Positions 16,400-24,845 are shown, numbered from the stretch's first letter. The stretch is DNA of 41,861 nt from Allobosea sp. (GCF_017308015.1 NZ_JAFKFW010000036.1:1-41861), one strand, 5' to 3'. The notes: generated by a model not told the origin, from the letters alone. A program made the numbers and translations.

Positions 16400-17185
16400 A
16401 TGAAACTCGATTCCTCCCTTGCCGCCATCGTCACCGGCGGCGCCTCCGGCCTCGGCGAGGCGACCGCGCGCATGCTGGCCAGCCAGGGCGTCAAGGTCGC
16501 GCTGCTTGACCTCAATGCCGAGCGCGGCGAAGCGATCGCCAGGGAGATCGGCGGCGTTTTCGCCCTCTGCGACGTCACCAGCGAGGCGTCGGTCGACGAA
16601 GCGCTGGCCAAGGCCCGCGCCGCCCATGGCGTCGCCCGCATCATCGTCAACTGCGCCGGCATCGCGCCGGGCCGCCGCGTCGTCTCGAAGAAGCGCGACA
16701 CCGGCGAGCTCGTCGCCCATGACCTCGCCACCTTCGAAAAGGCGGTCGCGATCAATCTGACCGGCACCTTCCGCATCATCGCCAAGTCGGCCGTCGCACT
16801 CGCCGGGCTCGATCCGGTCACCGAGGATGGCAGCCGCGGCGTCATCATCTGCACGGCCTCGGTCGCGGCCGAGGACGGCCAGATCGGTCAGGCCGCCTAT
16901 GCCGCCTCCAAGGCTGGCGTCGTCGGCATGACCCTGCCGATCGCGCGCGACCTCGCCGGCGTCGGTATCCGCATCGTCACGATCATGCCTGGCCTGTTCG
17001 AGACCCCGATGTTCGCCGGCCTCCCCGACGACGCCAAGGCCTCGCTCGCGGTCTCCGTGCCGCATCCCTCTCGCCTCGGCCGCCCGGCCGAATATGCCGC
17101 GCTCGCCCGCAGCATCATCGAAAACGACATGCTGAACGGCACCGCGATCCGCCTCGACGGCGCAATTCGCCTCGCGCCGAAATAG
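16400..17185 (+). CDS. HSD17B10-like SDR (3-hydroxyacyl-CoA / 2-methyl-3-hydroxybutyryl-CoA dehydrogenase)
   Basis: This 261-aa short-chain dehydrogenase is closely similar throughout to mitochondrial HSD17B10, the type II 3-hydroxyacyl-CoA dehydrogenase that also acts in isoleucine breakdown. It has the cofactor motif TGGASGLG (residues 12-19) and DVTSEASV, and the catalytic Ser154, Tyr167 and Lys171. The subgroup-specific blocks are GVIICTASVAAEDGQIGQAAYAASK (residues about 147-171), MTLPIARDLA and PSRLGRPAEYA, and the C-terminus is LNGTAIRLDGAIRLAPK. The substrate range in bacteria may be broad; the name follows the family. It is a single plus-strand gene with GGGAAA before its ATG, ending 3 bp before the convergent RES toxin gene. 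Confidence 0.92.
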   Translation: MKLDSSLAAIVTGGASGLGEATARMLASQGVKVALLDLNAERGEAIAREIGGVFALCDVTSEASVDEALAKARAAHGVARIIVNCAGIAPGRRVVSKKRDTGELVAHDLATFEKAVAINLTGTFRIIAKSAVALAGLDPVTEDGSRGVIICTASVAAEDGQIGQAAYAASKAGVVGMTLPIARDLAGVGIRIVTIMPGLFETPMFAGLPDDAKASLAVSVPHPSRLGRPAEYAALARSIIENDMLNGTAIRLDGAIRLAPK

Positions 17186-17188
17186 CTT

Positions 17189-17902
17189 TCAGACGACCCG
17201 GAAAACCTCGCCGGCACTGCGGTCCCGGTAGAGGTCCACGCGCTCGCCGTTCCAGTGATAGTCGAGATGCCGGCCCTGCACAGGATGGCTCGCGCCATCC
17301 GGATAGAACAGCCCGGCGCATTCCCCGCCGGGGCAGCGCACGCTCGGGTAGGCGATGCCGGCCGAGCCGAGGCCCCTCAAGCCGATACCGAGCACCTGGC
17401 TCGCGGCATAGTCGGCGGGGTCGAGCACCGGCGCAGCTTCGGCCCCAAGCGGCCGGATATCGTGAAGCTCCGCGTCGACCTCCAGCACGATCTCGCGGAA
17501 TTGCGAGGTCCAGCCCGGCGGCTGGGCTGTCGCCAGCATGAAGCGGGCGTGATGGTAGATCGTCTCCAGCAGCGCCACCTCGAAGCGGTCGCCGACATAG
17601 AGCACGCCGAAGCTGCCATCGCTGAAGCGGCTCGGCCGGTCCGGGCTGACATGGGTGAAGGGCGCCATCAGCCAGCTCGCGCCCGGCCCCGAGACGCGCC
17701 GCTCGGCCGGCACCAGATCGAGATTGCCGATCGTCTCCATCAGGCGCGGATTGGTCTTCTGCTCGGCCGCGATCAGCAGCGGCCAGTCAGCGGGGTCGGC
17801 GATGTCCTCGAACAGATCGATCGGCGGGAAGATGCTGCGGATGATCCGGACCGCCCCGCGCCATTCGATCCCGGCGACTGGCAGGCTCGCCGGATCGATC
17901 AC
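17189..17902 (-). CDS. RES-domain toxin (ParT/MbcT-like)
   Basis: This 237-aa RES-domain protein is the probable toxin of a type II toxin-antitoxin pair. Characterised relatives (MbcT, ParT, RES) destroy NAD+ or ADP-ribosylate targets. Visible RES features are an N-terminal WRGAVRI arginine, the block SRFSDGSFGVLYV (residues 91-103), and ALLETIYH with the conserved Glu113. The start is GTG at 17902, overlapping the antitoxin stop as GTGA, so the two are translationally coupled. The length is at the long end of the family. The frame is intact with no lost motif that I can see. Which of the two activities it has cannot be decided here. Confidence 0.9.
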   Translation of the reverse strand: MIDPASLPVAGIEWRGAVRIIRSIFPPIDLFEDIADPADWPLLIAAEQKTNPRLMETIGNLDLVPAERRVSGPGASWLMAPFTHVSPDRPSRFSDGSFGVLYVGDRFEVALLETIYHHARFMLATAQPPGWTSQFREIVLEVDAELHDIRPLGAEAAPVLDPADYAASQVLGIGLRGLGSAGIAYPSVRCPGGECAGLFYPDGASHPVQGRHLDYHWNGERVDLYRDRSAGEVFRVV

Positions 17903-18312
17903 CAGGCGCCCCGCTCGGCATCGAGCAGGCGGCGCACCCGCATCAGGTCGGTGAGTTCGCCGCCGAGCATGACATCCAGCGCCGATCTGCCACCGAAATC
18001 ACTGTTGGGTCGCTTGATCCAGTCATAGCCGCGCTGCGGCTCGGTGAAGATCAGGCGCAACGCCTTGTGAATGCCCATCAGGTTGGAGAGCCGGGCCTTG
18101 CCGTCGCGCGAGATGCGGCCGATCTCGCCGGCTTTCCAGCGCCGGTAGCTCCTGACCGGCAGATCGACCAGCACCGCCGCTTCCTCGTCGGTGATCCGCC
18201 AGAGTCGGAACAGGTTGACCGCGGCGCGGAACATCGCGGCCGCCTCCTCCTCCGTGATCGGATCGGGGACGAAATCGCGCTGAGCCGTTTCGATGCGCAG
18301 CAGGCCGGTCAT
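17899..18312 (-). CDS. Xre/MbcA/ParS-type antitoxin
   Basis: This 137-aa protein is the probable antitoxin for the RES toxin and autorepressor of the pair. The N-terminal half has an Xre-like helical DNA-binding region (about residues 30-70, LFRLWRITDEEAAVLVDLPVRSYRRWKAG in outline). The C-terminal part (about 100-137) matches the toxin-binding domain of the MbcA/ParS family, with DVMLGGELTDLMRVRRLLDAERG. Three in-frame starts exist. The ATG at 18312 is chosen because GGAG lies nine bases upstream, whereas the ATG at 18327 sits inside the left arm of a palindrome and has no ribosome binding site. The pair lies 69 bp after yciB on the same strand. Confidence 0.9.
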   Translation of the reverse strand: MTGLLRIETAQRDFVPDPITEEEAAAMFRAAVNLFRLWRITDEEAAVLVDLPVRSYRRWKAGEIGRISRDGKARLSNLMGIHKALRLIFTEPQRGYDWIKRPNSDFGGRSALDVMLGGELTDLMRVRRLLDAERGAW

Positions 18313-18323
18313 GGCATCGTTCT

Positions 18324-18364
18324 CCATTTGGCATAAAATGGAGATAGTCTTGCCAAATGGCAAG
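18324..18364 (-). promoter_or_regulatory. Palindromic operator of the RES/Xre pair
   Basis: Perfect 10-bp inverted arms, CCATTTGGCA (18324-18333) and TGCCAAATGG (18351-18360), lie 17 bp apart. The right arm is also part of a small palindrome, CTTGCC-AAAT-GGCAAG (18349-18364). The site lies just upstream of the antitoxin start, where Xre-type antitoxins usually bind to repress their own operon. The sequence is locally AT-rich; I do not call exact -35/-10 boxes. Confidence 0.7.
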
Positions 18365-18381
18365 TAGCCGCGATTTTCGAC

Positions 18382-19017
18382 CTATTCCTCGGTCTTCGCT
18401 GGCTTGATCTCGTGCTTCAGGATCAGGGGCGTCTGGGCTAGGGCGAAAGCCATGGTCAGCGGCATCACGCCCCAAACCTTGAAAGCGACCCAGAAATCCT
18501 GCGTCTGCGTGCGCCAGACCACCTCGTTCAGCCCCGCCAGCACGAAGAAGAACAGGCCCCAGCGGAAGGTCAGCTTGCGCCAGCCCTCCTCGTCGAGTTG
18601 CAGCACCGTTTCCAGCACCAGCGAGAGCAGCGACCGGCCGAAGAACAACCCGCCGAGCAGCACCGAGCCGAACAGCGCGTTCACGATGGTCGGCTTGACC
18701 TTGATGAAGAAGGCGTCGTCGAGCGCCAGCGTCAAACCGCCGAAGACGGTGACGACGATCGCGTTCACGATCGCCATGCGCGGCAGGTAGCCCATCAGAG
18801 CACGTGACAGCGCCAGTGCGATCAGCGATGCCGCGATGAAGATGCCGGTCGCGACGAAGATGCGCCGGTCCTCGGCGACGTGGAACAGCCGGTCGCCATA
18901 GGAATTGGCAAAGAAGAAGATCGCGAGCGGCCCGAACTCCAGCGCGAGCTTGAGCAGCGGATTGACAGTCTTGCCTTTCTCCACCGTCCCGGCCGGTTGC
19001 TGCATCGTCTCGCTCAC
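18382..19017 (-). CDS. yciB: YciB/IspZ family inner-membrane protein (septation protein A)
   Basis: This 211-aa protein of the YciB (intracellular septation protein A) family has about five membrane segments. Family signatures are LLKLALEFGPLAIFFFAN near the N-terminus, KPTIVNALFGSVLLGGLFFGRSLL and LTFRWGLFFFVLAGLNEVVWR in the middle, and DFWVAFKVWGVMPLT near the end. It is linked to cell envelope and division functions in other bacteria. The start is GTG at 19017, overlapping the ftsY stop as GTGA; ATG at 19005 is an alternative. The ftsY-yciB order is common in alphaproteobacteria, which supports the call. Confidence 0.93.
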   Translation of the reverse strand: MSETMQQPAGTVEKGKTVNPLLKLALEFGPLAIFFFANSYGDRLFHVAEDRRIFVATGIFIAASLIALALSRALMGYLPRMAIVNAIVVTVFGGLTLALDDAFFIKVKPTIVNALFGSVLLGGLFFGRSLLSLVLETVLQLDEEGWRKLTFRWGLFFFVLAGLNEVVWRTQTQDFWVAFKVWGVMPLTMAFALAQTPLILKHEIKPAKTEE

Positions 19018-20282
19018 GCCGCCTCTCCCAATCCCGCAACCGCACGCGCAAAATCGCTCGCCGAAAACGGCTCCAGATCCTCGACACTCTCGCCGACGCC
19101 AATGAAATGCACGGGTAGGCCGAACTGCGCCGCCAGCGCGACGAGAATGCCGCCGCGCGCCGTGCCGTCGAGCTTGGTCATGACCAGCCCGGTCACGCCC
19201 GCCGTCTCGCGGAAGGCTTCGACCTGGCTGATCGCGTTCTGGCCGACGGTGGCGTCCAGAACCAGCAGGGCCGCATGTGGCGCGCTCGCGTCCTGCTTGC
19301 GGATGACACGAACAACCTTGGCGAGCTCGTCCATCAGCCCCTGCTTGTTCTGCAGGCGCCCGGCCGTATCGATCAGCAGCACGTCGGTATTGTTCGCCTT
19401 GGCTTTCTGCAGCGCCTCGAAGGCGAGGCCAGCCGCGTCGGCGCCCTGCTGGCCGTAGACGACCTCGGCCCCGGTGCGCTCGCCCCAGACCCGCAATTGC
19501 TCGATCGCCGCAGCGCGGAAAGTGTCACCAGCCGCGAGCATCACGGATTTGCCCTCGGCACGGAATTTCGCCGCGAGCTTGCCGATCGTCGTGGTCTTGC
19601 CGGAACCATTGACCCCGACCATCAGCAGCACGAACGGCTTTTTCGTGGCATCGATCGCCAGCGGCCGGGCGACGGGCACGAGGATCGTCTCGACCTCGCG
19701 CGCCAGGATCGCCTTCACCTCGGCCGGATCGATCTGTTTGTCGTAGCGGCCGTCGCCGACGGCCTTGGCGATCTTGGCGGAGGTCACAAGGCCGAGATCG
19801 GCCTGGATCAGGATGTCTTCCAGGTCCTCCAGCGTGCCGGCATCGAGCTTGCGCTTGGTGAAAAGGTCGGTGATCCCCGTCGTTAGCGCCGAGGATGTCC
19901 GCGACAGCCCCTCGGTCAGCCGCCGCCACCAGCTCCGCTTCGGCTGCGGCGCCGGGGCGGGAGCAGGCTCGGGAGCAACGATCGGCTGGGGCTGCGGAGC
20001 CACGGCGGTGACAGGTTCCGGCTCCGGCTCGACCGCAGGCGCAACCTCCTCAACCGGAACAGGTGGCGGGACAGGCTCGGCAGCCGGTGCTTCGATGACA
20101 GGCGCTTCAGCCTCCGCGACCGGCGGAGGAGCCGCCTCTTCGACCTCCGGCTTCGGCTCCTCGACAGGCTCGATGGCCTGTTTGGTCACCGTCTCCGGGG
20201 CAGGAGCCGGCTTGGACGGTTCCTCGTCACGCCCGAACAGCCTCGAAAAGAAGCCGCGCTTCTTCGGTTCCGTCTCGCTCAT
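19014..20282 (-). CDS. ftsY: Signal recognition particle receptor FtsY
   Basis: FtsY is the membrane receptor GTPase that takes ribosome-SRP complexes to the Sec translocon. The 422-aa protein has an N-terminal region (about 1-115) very rich in Pro, Ala and Glu, beginning with the basic KKRGFFSRLFGR that helps membrane binding. The NG domain follows: LEDILIQADLG, the P-loop GVNGSGKTTT (about 223-232), DTFRAAAIEQL, DTAGR and TKLDGTARGG. The ATG at 20282 is preferred over 20288 because AGGA then has a normal five-base spacing; at 20288 it would touch the start codon. It overlaps yciB and is divergent from the pseudouridine synthase gene. Confidence 0.97.
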   Translation of the reverse strand: MSETEPKKRGFFSRLFGRDEEPSKPAPAPETVTKQAIEPVEEPKPEVEEAAPPPVAEAEAPVIEAPAAEPVPPPVPVEEVAPAVEPEPEPVTAVAPQPQPIVAPEPAPAPAPQPKRSWWRRLTEGLSRTSSALTTGITDLFTKRKLDAGTLEDLEDILIQADLGLVTSAKIAKAVGDGRYDKQIDPAEVKAILAREVETILVPVARPLAIDATKKPFVLLMVGVNGSGKTTTIGKLAAKFRAEGKSVMLAAGDTFRAAAIEQLRVWGERTGAEVVYGQQGADAAGLAFEALQKAKANNTDVLLIDTAGRLQNKQGLMDELAKVVRVIRKQDASAPHAALLVLDATVGQNAISQVEAFRETAGVTGLVMTKLDGTARGGILVALAAQFGLPVHFIGVGESVEDLEPFSASDFARAVAGLGEAA

Positions 20283-20352
20283 CGTCATCCTGTCTTCGGT
20301 TCGGCAGGCATCTTTGGTTGCGCCGCCGGGCCGGCTTCGCTAGCGCAATGCC

Positions 20353-21105
20353 ATGGCGCAGCCGGACCGACCAGAAAATTCGTACCCTGACGGGCAGATC
20401 GACGGGGAGCTGCCGGTGCCGCTGCTCTATCGCGACGCCATGATGCTCGTCATCGACAAGCCCGCCGGGTTGCCTTCGCATCGCGGGCCGCAGGCCAAGC
20501 GCCGCATCATTCCCGTCCTGACCGACTACCTCGACGCCTTGCGCTTCGGCCTGCCGCGCAAGCCCGAAGCGGCCCACCGGCTCGACAAGGACACCTCCGG
20601 CTGCCTCGTGCTCGGCCGGCATCCCCGCGCCATGGCCGAGCTCAACCAGATGTTTCGCGACGGGCGCATCGACAAGACCTATTGGGCGATCGTGCAGGGC
20701 GAGCCTGCACGGGACGAGGGATTAATCGACCTGCCCCTCGCCAAACGCTCGCCCGAGCGTGGCTGGTGGATGAAGGTCGATCCCGCCGGCCTGCCCTCCC
20801 AGACTCGCTACCGCGTGCTCGGTCGCGGCAAGAGCGAACACGGACCTCTGGCCTGGCTGGCGCTGGAGCCGCTGACGGGGCGGACGCATCAATTGCGTGT
20901 CCACTGCCAGGCTTCCGGCTGGCCCATGCTCGGCGACGAGATCTATGGCGATGCTCCGCGCGAGGGCGGCCCCGGCCTCCAGCTTCATGCTCGCGCAATC
21001 ACCGTGCCGCTCTACAAGAAGCGCGATCCGATCACGGTCGAAGCCCCGCCGCCACCACATATGTTGGCCGCGCTGCGGGCTTGCGGGTGGGAGCCTCGGG
21101 GCTGA
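20353..21105 (+). CDS. RluA-family RNA pseudouridine synthase
   Basis: This 250-aa pseudouridine synthase of the RluA family has the catalytic motif HRLDKDTSG, with Asp78 as the nucleophile, the upstream block LVIDKPAGLPSHRG and the C-terminal GRTHQLRVHCQASGWPMLGDEIYG. It lacks an N-terminal S4 RNA-binding domain, so it resembles the short RluA/RluC-side subgroup with unknown target; tRNA or 23S rRNA are both possible. The ATG at 20353 is the first in frame. It is divergent from ftsY, with 70 bp between the starts, and converges with phhB 6 bp downstream. Confidence 0.92.
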   Translation: MAQPDRPENSYPDGQIDGELPVPLLYRDAMMLVIDKPAGLPSHRGPQAKRRIIPVLTDYLDALRFGLPRKPEAAHRLDKDTSGCLVLGRHPRAMAELNQMFRDGRIDKTYWAIVQGEPARDEGLIDLPLAKRSPERGWWMKVDPAGLPSQTRYRVLGRGKSEHGPLAWLALEPLTGRTHQLRVHCQASGWPMLGDEIYGDAPREGGPGLQLHARAITVPLYKKRDPITVEAPPPPHMLAALRACGWEPRG

Positions 21106-21111
21106 GCCGCT

Positions 21112-21408
21112 TCAGCTCGCGAGTGCGTCAATCGCCTTGGCGAGCTTGACGTCGAGCTCGGTGAGACCGCCGGCATCATGGGTCGCCAGCGTGACATCCA
21201 CGGTGCGGTAGACATTCGACCATTCCGGATGGTGGTTCATGGCCTCGGCCAGCAAAGCGACCCGTGTCATCCAGCCGAAGGCCTCGCTGAAATCGCGGAA
21301 GACGAAGCGCTTGGCGATGGCCTCGCGCCCTTGCGCCAGCTTCCAGCCGGTCAGGGTTGCCAGCGCTTCAGCCTGTGCCTCAGGCGAGAGTCGCTTCGGC
21401 CGCGTCAT
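21112..21408 (-). CDS. phhB: 4a-hydroxytetrahydrobiopterin dehydratase (pterin carbinolamine dehydratase)
   Basis: This 98-aa PCD/DCoH-family enzyme recycles the 4a-carbinolamine of tetrahydropterin formed by aromatic amino acid hydroxylases. The active-site pattern is present as [10 protein letters not shown] followed by [20 protein letters not shown], with the conserved His pair and the later His and Asp. The length is normal. In many bacteria a nearby phenylalanine hydroxylase is absent, as it is in this window, and PCD may then serve molybdopterin-related or other roles. Its ATG overlaps the thpR stop as ATGA (21405-21408), so the two are coupled. Confidence 0.93.
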   Translation of the reverse strand: MTRPKRLSPEAQAEALATLTGWKLAQGREAIAKRFVFRDFSEAFGWMTRVALLAEAMNHHPEWSNVYRTVDVTLATHDAGGLTELDVKLAKAIDALAS

Positions 21409-21977
21409 CGGCGCATCTCCCGCGACAGGCGATTCGGGTAGGAGGGGCCGAGCGGATAGGCTGCCTCCAGCACATAGGGCCCACCGCCGATCGAATCGCG
21501 CGATGACATCAGGGCCACCCGGCGCGCCGTGAAGGTGAAGGGGCGGACGATCGGGTGCAGGCTCAGAAAATGCGCGAGCTCGATGGGAGTCGTGTCGCGC
21601 AGGCGCGCCAGGGTGACATGCGGCACGAATTTGCGTCCCTCTGCCGATAGGCCGAGGCGGCGCATCTGGCGTTCGAGATCGCTCTGCAAATCGGTCAGCG
21701 CCTTGCTCGGCTGTACCCGAGCGAACAGAGCCCGCGGCTTGTCACCGCCAAAGCTGCCGAGCGCATCGAGCGTGATCTCGAACGGATAGGCCGAAAGGTC
21801 GGAGAGCATATAGTCGATATCGTTCGCCATGCGTCGGTCGACATCGCCCAGGAATCGCAGTGTGATGTGATAGTCGGCCGGCTCGATCCAGCGCGCACCC
21901 GACAATCCGCCGCGATGCAATGTCAGCCCGGTCGCGACCTCGGCGGGGATTTCCAGAGCGATGAACAGTCTCGGCAT
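21405..21977 (-). CDS. thpR: RNA 2',3'-cyclic phosphodiesterase ThpR
   Basis: This 190-aa 2H-phosphodiesterase opens 2',3'-cyclic phosphate ends of RNA, an activity first seen as a 2'-5' RNA ligase. Both HxT/S-x catalytic motifs are present: HITL (His37) and HVTL (His120). The N-terminus [11 protein letters not shown] is typical. It forms a two-gene unit with phhB, overlapping by 4 bp. The upstream 238 bp contain a palindromic repeat and presumably its promoter, though I cannot point to convincing -35/-10 boxes. Confidence 0.92.
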   Translation of the reverse strand: MPRLFIALEIPAEVATGLTLHRGGLSGARWIEPADYHITLRFLGDVDRRMANDIDYMLSDLSAYPFEITLDALGSFGGDKPRALFARVQPSKALTDLQSDLERQMRRLGLSAEGRKFVPHVTLARLRDTTPIELAHFLSLHPIVRPFTFTARRVALMSSRDSIGGGPYVLEAAYPLGPSYPNRLSREMRR

Positions 21978-22078
21978 GAGCGAATCCCTGCCAAGTGATT
22001 GTGACTCTGGCGAGACGGTAGTGCAGGAAGCCGGCTCAGGGGAATTGTTTTTGGACCATGACCGTAACTGATCCCCAC

Positions 22079-22190
22079 CGCGTCATCCCGGACAAGCCGC
22101 ACAGCGACGCCGATATGGAAGCCATGCAGGAGCGCCTCCGGTCGAGGTTCAGGCATGAATCCCGGGTCGACCTGTGGTCACCCGGGATAG
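22079..22190. repeat. GTCAT-type intergenic palindrome, copy 2
   Basis: This element lies between thpR and the aldo/keto reductase gene. It begins CGTCATCCCGGACAAGC and ends in a perfect hairpin, ATCCCGGGT (22159-22167) with ACCCGGGAT (22180-22188), inside which GACC and GGTC also pair. It lacks a T-tract on either strand. It could act as a 3'-end structure for the aldo/keto reductase mRNA. Confidence 0.65.
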
Positions 22191-22215
22191 CTGCGTTCAG
22201 GTTGGAACCAAGCCG

Positions 22216-23271
22216 TTACGGGCAGGGATTGCCGAAGAGCTGGTGAATCGCATCGATTCCCGCTTCGACGTCCGGCGAAAGTCTCACGTCGATCGAGGCG
22301 ATATCGGTCTTGAGCTGCTCCATCGTGGTCGCGCCGATGATGTTGGCGGTGACGAAGGAACGGCTGTTGACGAAGGCGAGCGCCATCTGGGCCGGATCGA
22401 GTCCGGCATCACGGGCGAGCGCGACATAGCGCTTGATCGCCGCCTCGGCGCCTTCCGTCTGGTAGCGCTGGCCACGATCGAACAGGGTTGTGCGCGCACC
22501 CGCCGGACGGGCTCCGTCGAGATATTTGCCGGTGAGATAGCCCTGCGCCAGCGGCGAGTAGGCGAGAAGGCCGACGTCCTCGTGCAAAGCGACCTCGGCG
22601 AGAGCCGTCTCGAAGGTGCGGTTGAGCAGGCTGTAGGCGTTCTGGATCGACTGCACGCGCGGCGTGCCGCGCCGTTCCGAATCGGCCACGAAGCGCATCG
22701 TGCCCCAGGCGCTCTCGTTGGACAGGCCGAGATGGCGGATCTTGCCAGCCTTGATCACCTCGGCGAAGGCGTCGAGCTGCTCGGCGATCGAGGTCTCATC
22801 GGCCGCCGAGGCATAGGCGTCCTTGGAGAAGCGCGTCGGGTTCGAGCCCCAGGGCATCGGCCGCTCGGGGAAATGAACCTGGTAGAGATCGATATAATCC
22901 GTCTGCAGCCTTTCCAGGCTCTTGTCGACGGCCTCGAAGACCTGCTTGCGTGTCACGCGCGTCGGGCTCTTGTCGTCGCGGAACCAGGTATTGCCGCCGC
23001 GCCCGCAGACCTTCGATGCCAGAATGATCTGATCGCGCTTGCCCCGCGCCTTGAACCAGTTGCCGATGATCCGTTCGGTCGAGCCTTGCGTCTCCGGCTT
23101 GGGCGGAATCGAGTACAGCTCGGCCGTATCGAAGAAATTGATGCCCTGCTCGAGAGCGTAATCCATCTGGGCATGGCCTTCGGCCTCGGTGTTCTGCTCC
23201 CCCCAGGTCATGGTTCCCAGGCAGATCACCGAGACCTTGAGATCGGTGCGTCCAAGGCGGCGGTATTCCAT
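22216..23271 (-). CDS. tas: Aldo/keto reductase, Tas-like
   Basis: This 351-aa NADPH-dependent aldo/keto reductase is closely similar along its length to E. coli Tas. The catalytic tetrad is visible: Asp and Tyr in FFDTAELY, Lys in LASKV and His in YQVHFP. Tas-specific stretches include LGTMTWGEQN, PPKPETQGSTE, IQNAYSLLNRTFE and the C-terminal GATTMEQLKTDI. The natural substrate is unknown. The ATG at 23271 is chosen because GGAG lies upstream and MEYRRLGRTDL is the family start; an earlier in-frame start adds non-conserved sequence. Confidence 0.92.
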   Translation of the reverse strand: MEYRRLGRTDLKVSVICLGTMTWGEQNTEAEGHAQMDYALEQGINFFDTAELYSIPPKPETQGSTERIIGNWFKARGKRDQIILASKVCGRGGNTWFRDDKSPTRVTRKQVFEAVDKSLERLQTDYIDLYQVHFPERPMPWGSNPTRFSKDAYASAADETSIAEQLDAFAEVIKAGKIRHLGLSNESAWGTMRFVADSERRGTPRVQSIQNAYSLLNRTFETALAEVALHEDVGLLAYSPLAQGYLTGKYLDGARPAGARTTLFDRGQRYQTEGAEAAIKRYVALARDAGLDPAQMALAFVNSRSFVTANIIGATTMEQLKTDIASIDVRLSPDVEAGIDAIHQLFGNPCP

Positions 23272-23352
23272 GGCGAAGCAACTCCGGAGGCAGGGGCCGG
23301 CAGGCGGCAATGCAAGAATCGGGGATACGCAAGCGGAGAACCCGCTGGCGGA

Positions 23353-24135
23353 TCAGGATCTGGGCGGCAGGGAGGCGATGAAGCGCTCGACCGTCGGCAG
23401 GATGGTCCGGACGATGACGGCGACGCCCTCGGCCGTGGGATGAAGCCCATCCGCCTGGTTCAGGGCGCGGTCACCCGCGATGCCTTCCAGGAAGAACGGG
23501 TAAAGCACCAGCCCGTGTTGTTTCGCAAGCTCGGGATAGATCGCATCGAAGCGCTTGGCGAAATCCTCGCCGAGATTGCGCGGCGCATACATGCCCGCGA
23601 GCAGCACCGGAATTTTCCGCTCGCTCAGCCGGGCGATGATCGCTCCGAGGTTTTTCCGGGTCAGGGACGGGTCGACGCCGCGCAAGGCATCGTTGGCGCC
23701 GAGTTCGAGAATGACGCCGTCGGTGCCATCCGGCACCGACCAGTCGAGGCGTTCGAGCCCGCCTTGCGTTGTGTCGCCGGACACGCCGGCGTTCACGATT
23801 TCGACAGCAAGGCCATTCTGGCGCAGGGTCTTCTCCAGCACCGCCGGAAAGGCCGCGCTGGCCGGCAGATTGTACCCGGCCGACAGCGAATCGCCGAAGG
23901 CGACGAGCTTCAGCGGGCGCCCTGTACTCGCGTTGGACGGAGACGTCTGGGCGCCGGCCATGTCTGTGAACCCGACAAAAAGCAGCATGAAGGCGACGAA
24001 AAACGTCGCAGCCGATTGGACAAGCACGAAACGGCGCCCATATGGCCGCAGACCGTGCCGTGCCGAGAGCCTGCCCCGTTCGGGGCGCGATTCCGTGCGA
24101 GCGGGGATGGCGATGGGTAGCGAAGTCGGGATCAT
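23353..24135 (-). CDS. tesA: Arylesterase / acyl-CoA thioesterase I-like SGNH hydrolase
   Basis: This 260-aa GDSL/SGNH hydrolase has VAFGDSLSAGYNLP with the nucleophile Ser83, NAGVSGDTT, LGANDALRG (oxyanion Asn) and the catalytic Asp/His in DGLHPTAEG. A hydrophobic segment at about 36-56 ending in AGAQ is an export signal, so the enzyme is probably periplasmic. The 35 residues before that signal are basic and unusually long; no better internal start is visible. The gene is divergent from an ABC ATPase-permease pair, matching the E. coli tesA-ybbA-ybbP arrangement, which supports orthology. Only 6 bp separate the two start codons, so each promoter must lie in the other gene, or the true start is further in. 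Confidence 0.88.
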   Translation of the reverse strand: MIPTSLPIAIPARTESRPERGRLSARHGLRPYGRRFVLVQSAATFFVAFMLLFVGFTDMAGAQTSPSNASTGRPLKLVAFGDSLSAGYNLPASAAFPAVLEKTLRQNGLAVEIVNAGVSGDTTQGGLERLDWSVPDGTDGVILELGANDALRGVDPSLTRKNLGAIIARLSERKIPVLLAGMYAPRNLGEDFAKRFDAIYPELAKQHGLVLYPFFLEGIAGDRALNQADGLHPTAEGVAVIVRTILPTVERFIASLPPRS

Positions 24136-24141
24136 GGCGTG

Positions 24142-24843
24142 ATGAGCGGGAAAGCCGTTTCGGCAATCGAGTTGCAGGATGTCCACCTGAGTTTGGGGCG
24201 TGGCGCCGCCCGCGTCCATATCCTCAAGGGCGTCTCGGTGTCGCTGGCGGATGGCGAGGCAACCGGCCTCGTCGGCCCCTCAGGCTCCGGCAAGTCGACG
24301 CTGCTGATGACCATGGCCGGGCTGGAGCGCCCGGATTCCGGCCTCGTCAAGGTCGCGGGCCAGGATCTCGGCGCCCTCGACGAGGACGGGCTCGCGGTCT
24401 TCCGCGGCCGGCATATCGGCATCGTCTTCCAGTCCTTCCATCTCGTGCCGACCATGACGGCCCGCGAGAACGTCGCGCTACCGCTGGAACTCGCCGGGCA
24501 TCCCGACGCCTTCACCCGCGCCGAAGCGGAACTGCGCAATGTCGGGCTCGGCCATCGCATGGACCATTACCCGGCCCAGCTCTCCGGCGGCGAGCAGCAG
24601 CGCGTCGCCATCGCGCGCGCCGTCGCGCCGGACCCGGCGATCCTCGTCGCCGACGAGCCGACCGGCAATCTCGACGAATCGACGGGCCGTTCGATCGTGG
24701 ACCTGATCTTTGCGCTCAAGCGCGAGCGCGGCGCCACACTGGTTCTCGTGACCCATGATCTCTCGCTCGCCGCTCTCTGCGAGCGCACCGTCCGCCTGCG
24801 TTCCGGCGTGATCGAGGCCGAACCCGAGACGGCGGTCGCCTGA
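24142..24843 (+). CDS. ybbA: ABC transporter ATP-binding protein (YbbA type)
   Basis: This 233-aa ABC ATPase belongs to the LolD/MacB-like group. Walker A is GPSGSGKST (residues 45-53), the signature is LSGGEQQR, and Walker B is ILVADEPTGNLD with the group's typical NLD. It pairs with the FtsX-type permease encoded 2 bp downstream. Such pairs drive export or lipoprotein/envelope processes by mechanotransmission; the substrate is not known. ATG at 24142 is used, and a GTG directly before it is an alternative. The neighbour on the opposite strand is tesA, as in E. coli. Confidence 0.93.
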   Translation: MSGKAVSAIELQDVHLSLGRGAARVHILKGVSVSLADGEATGLVGPSGSGKSTLLMTMAGLERPDSGLVKVAGQDLGALDEDGLAVFRGRHIGIVFQSFHLVPTMTARENVALPLELAGHPDAFTRAEAELRNVGLGHRMDHYPAQLSGGEQQRVAIARAVAPDPAILVADEPTGNLDESTGRSIVDLIFALKRERGATLVLVTHDLSLAALCERTVRLRSGVIEAEPETAVA

Positions 24844-24845
24844 CG

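Noticed and set aside
22174-24120. A 648-codon plus-strand frame over the aldo/keto reductase and tesA genes
   Set aside because: It is an antisense shadow of two genes with intact catalytic motifs.
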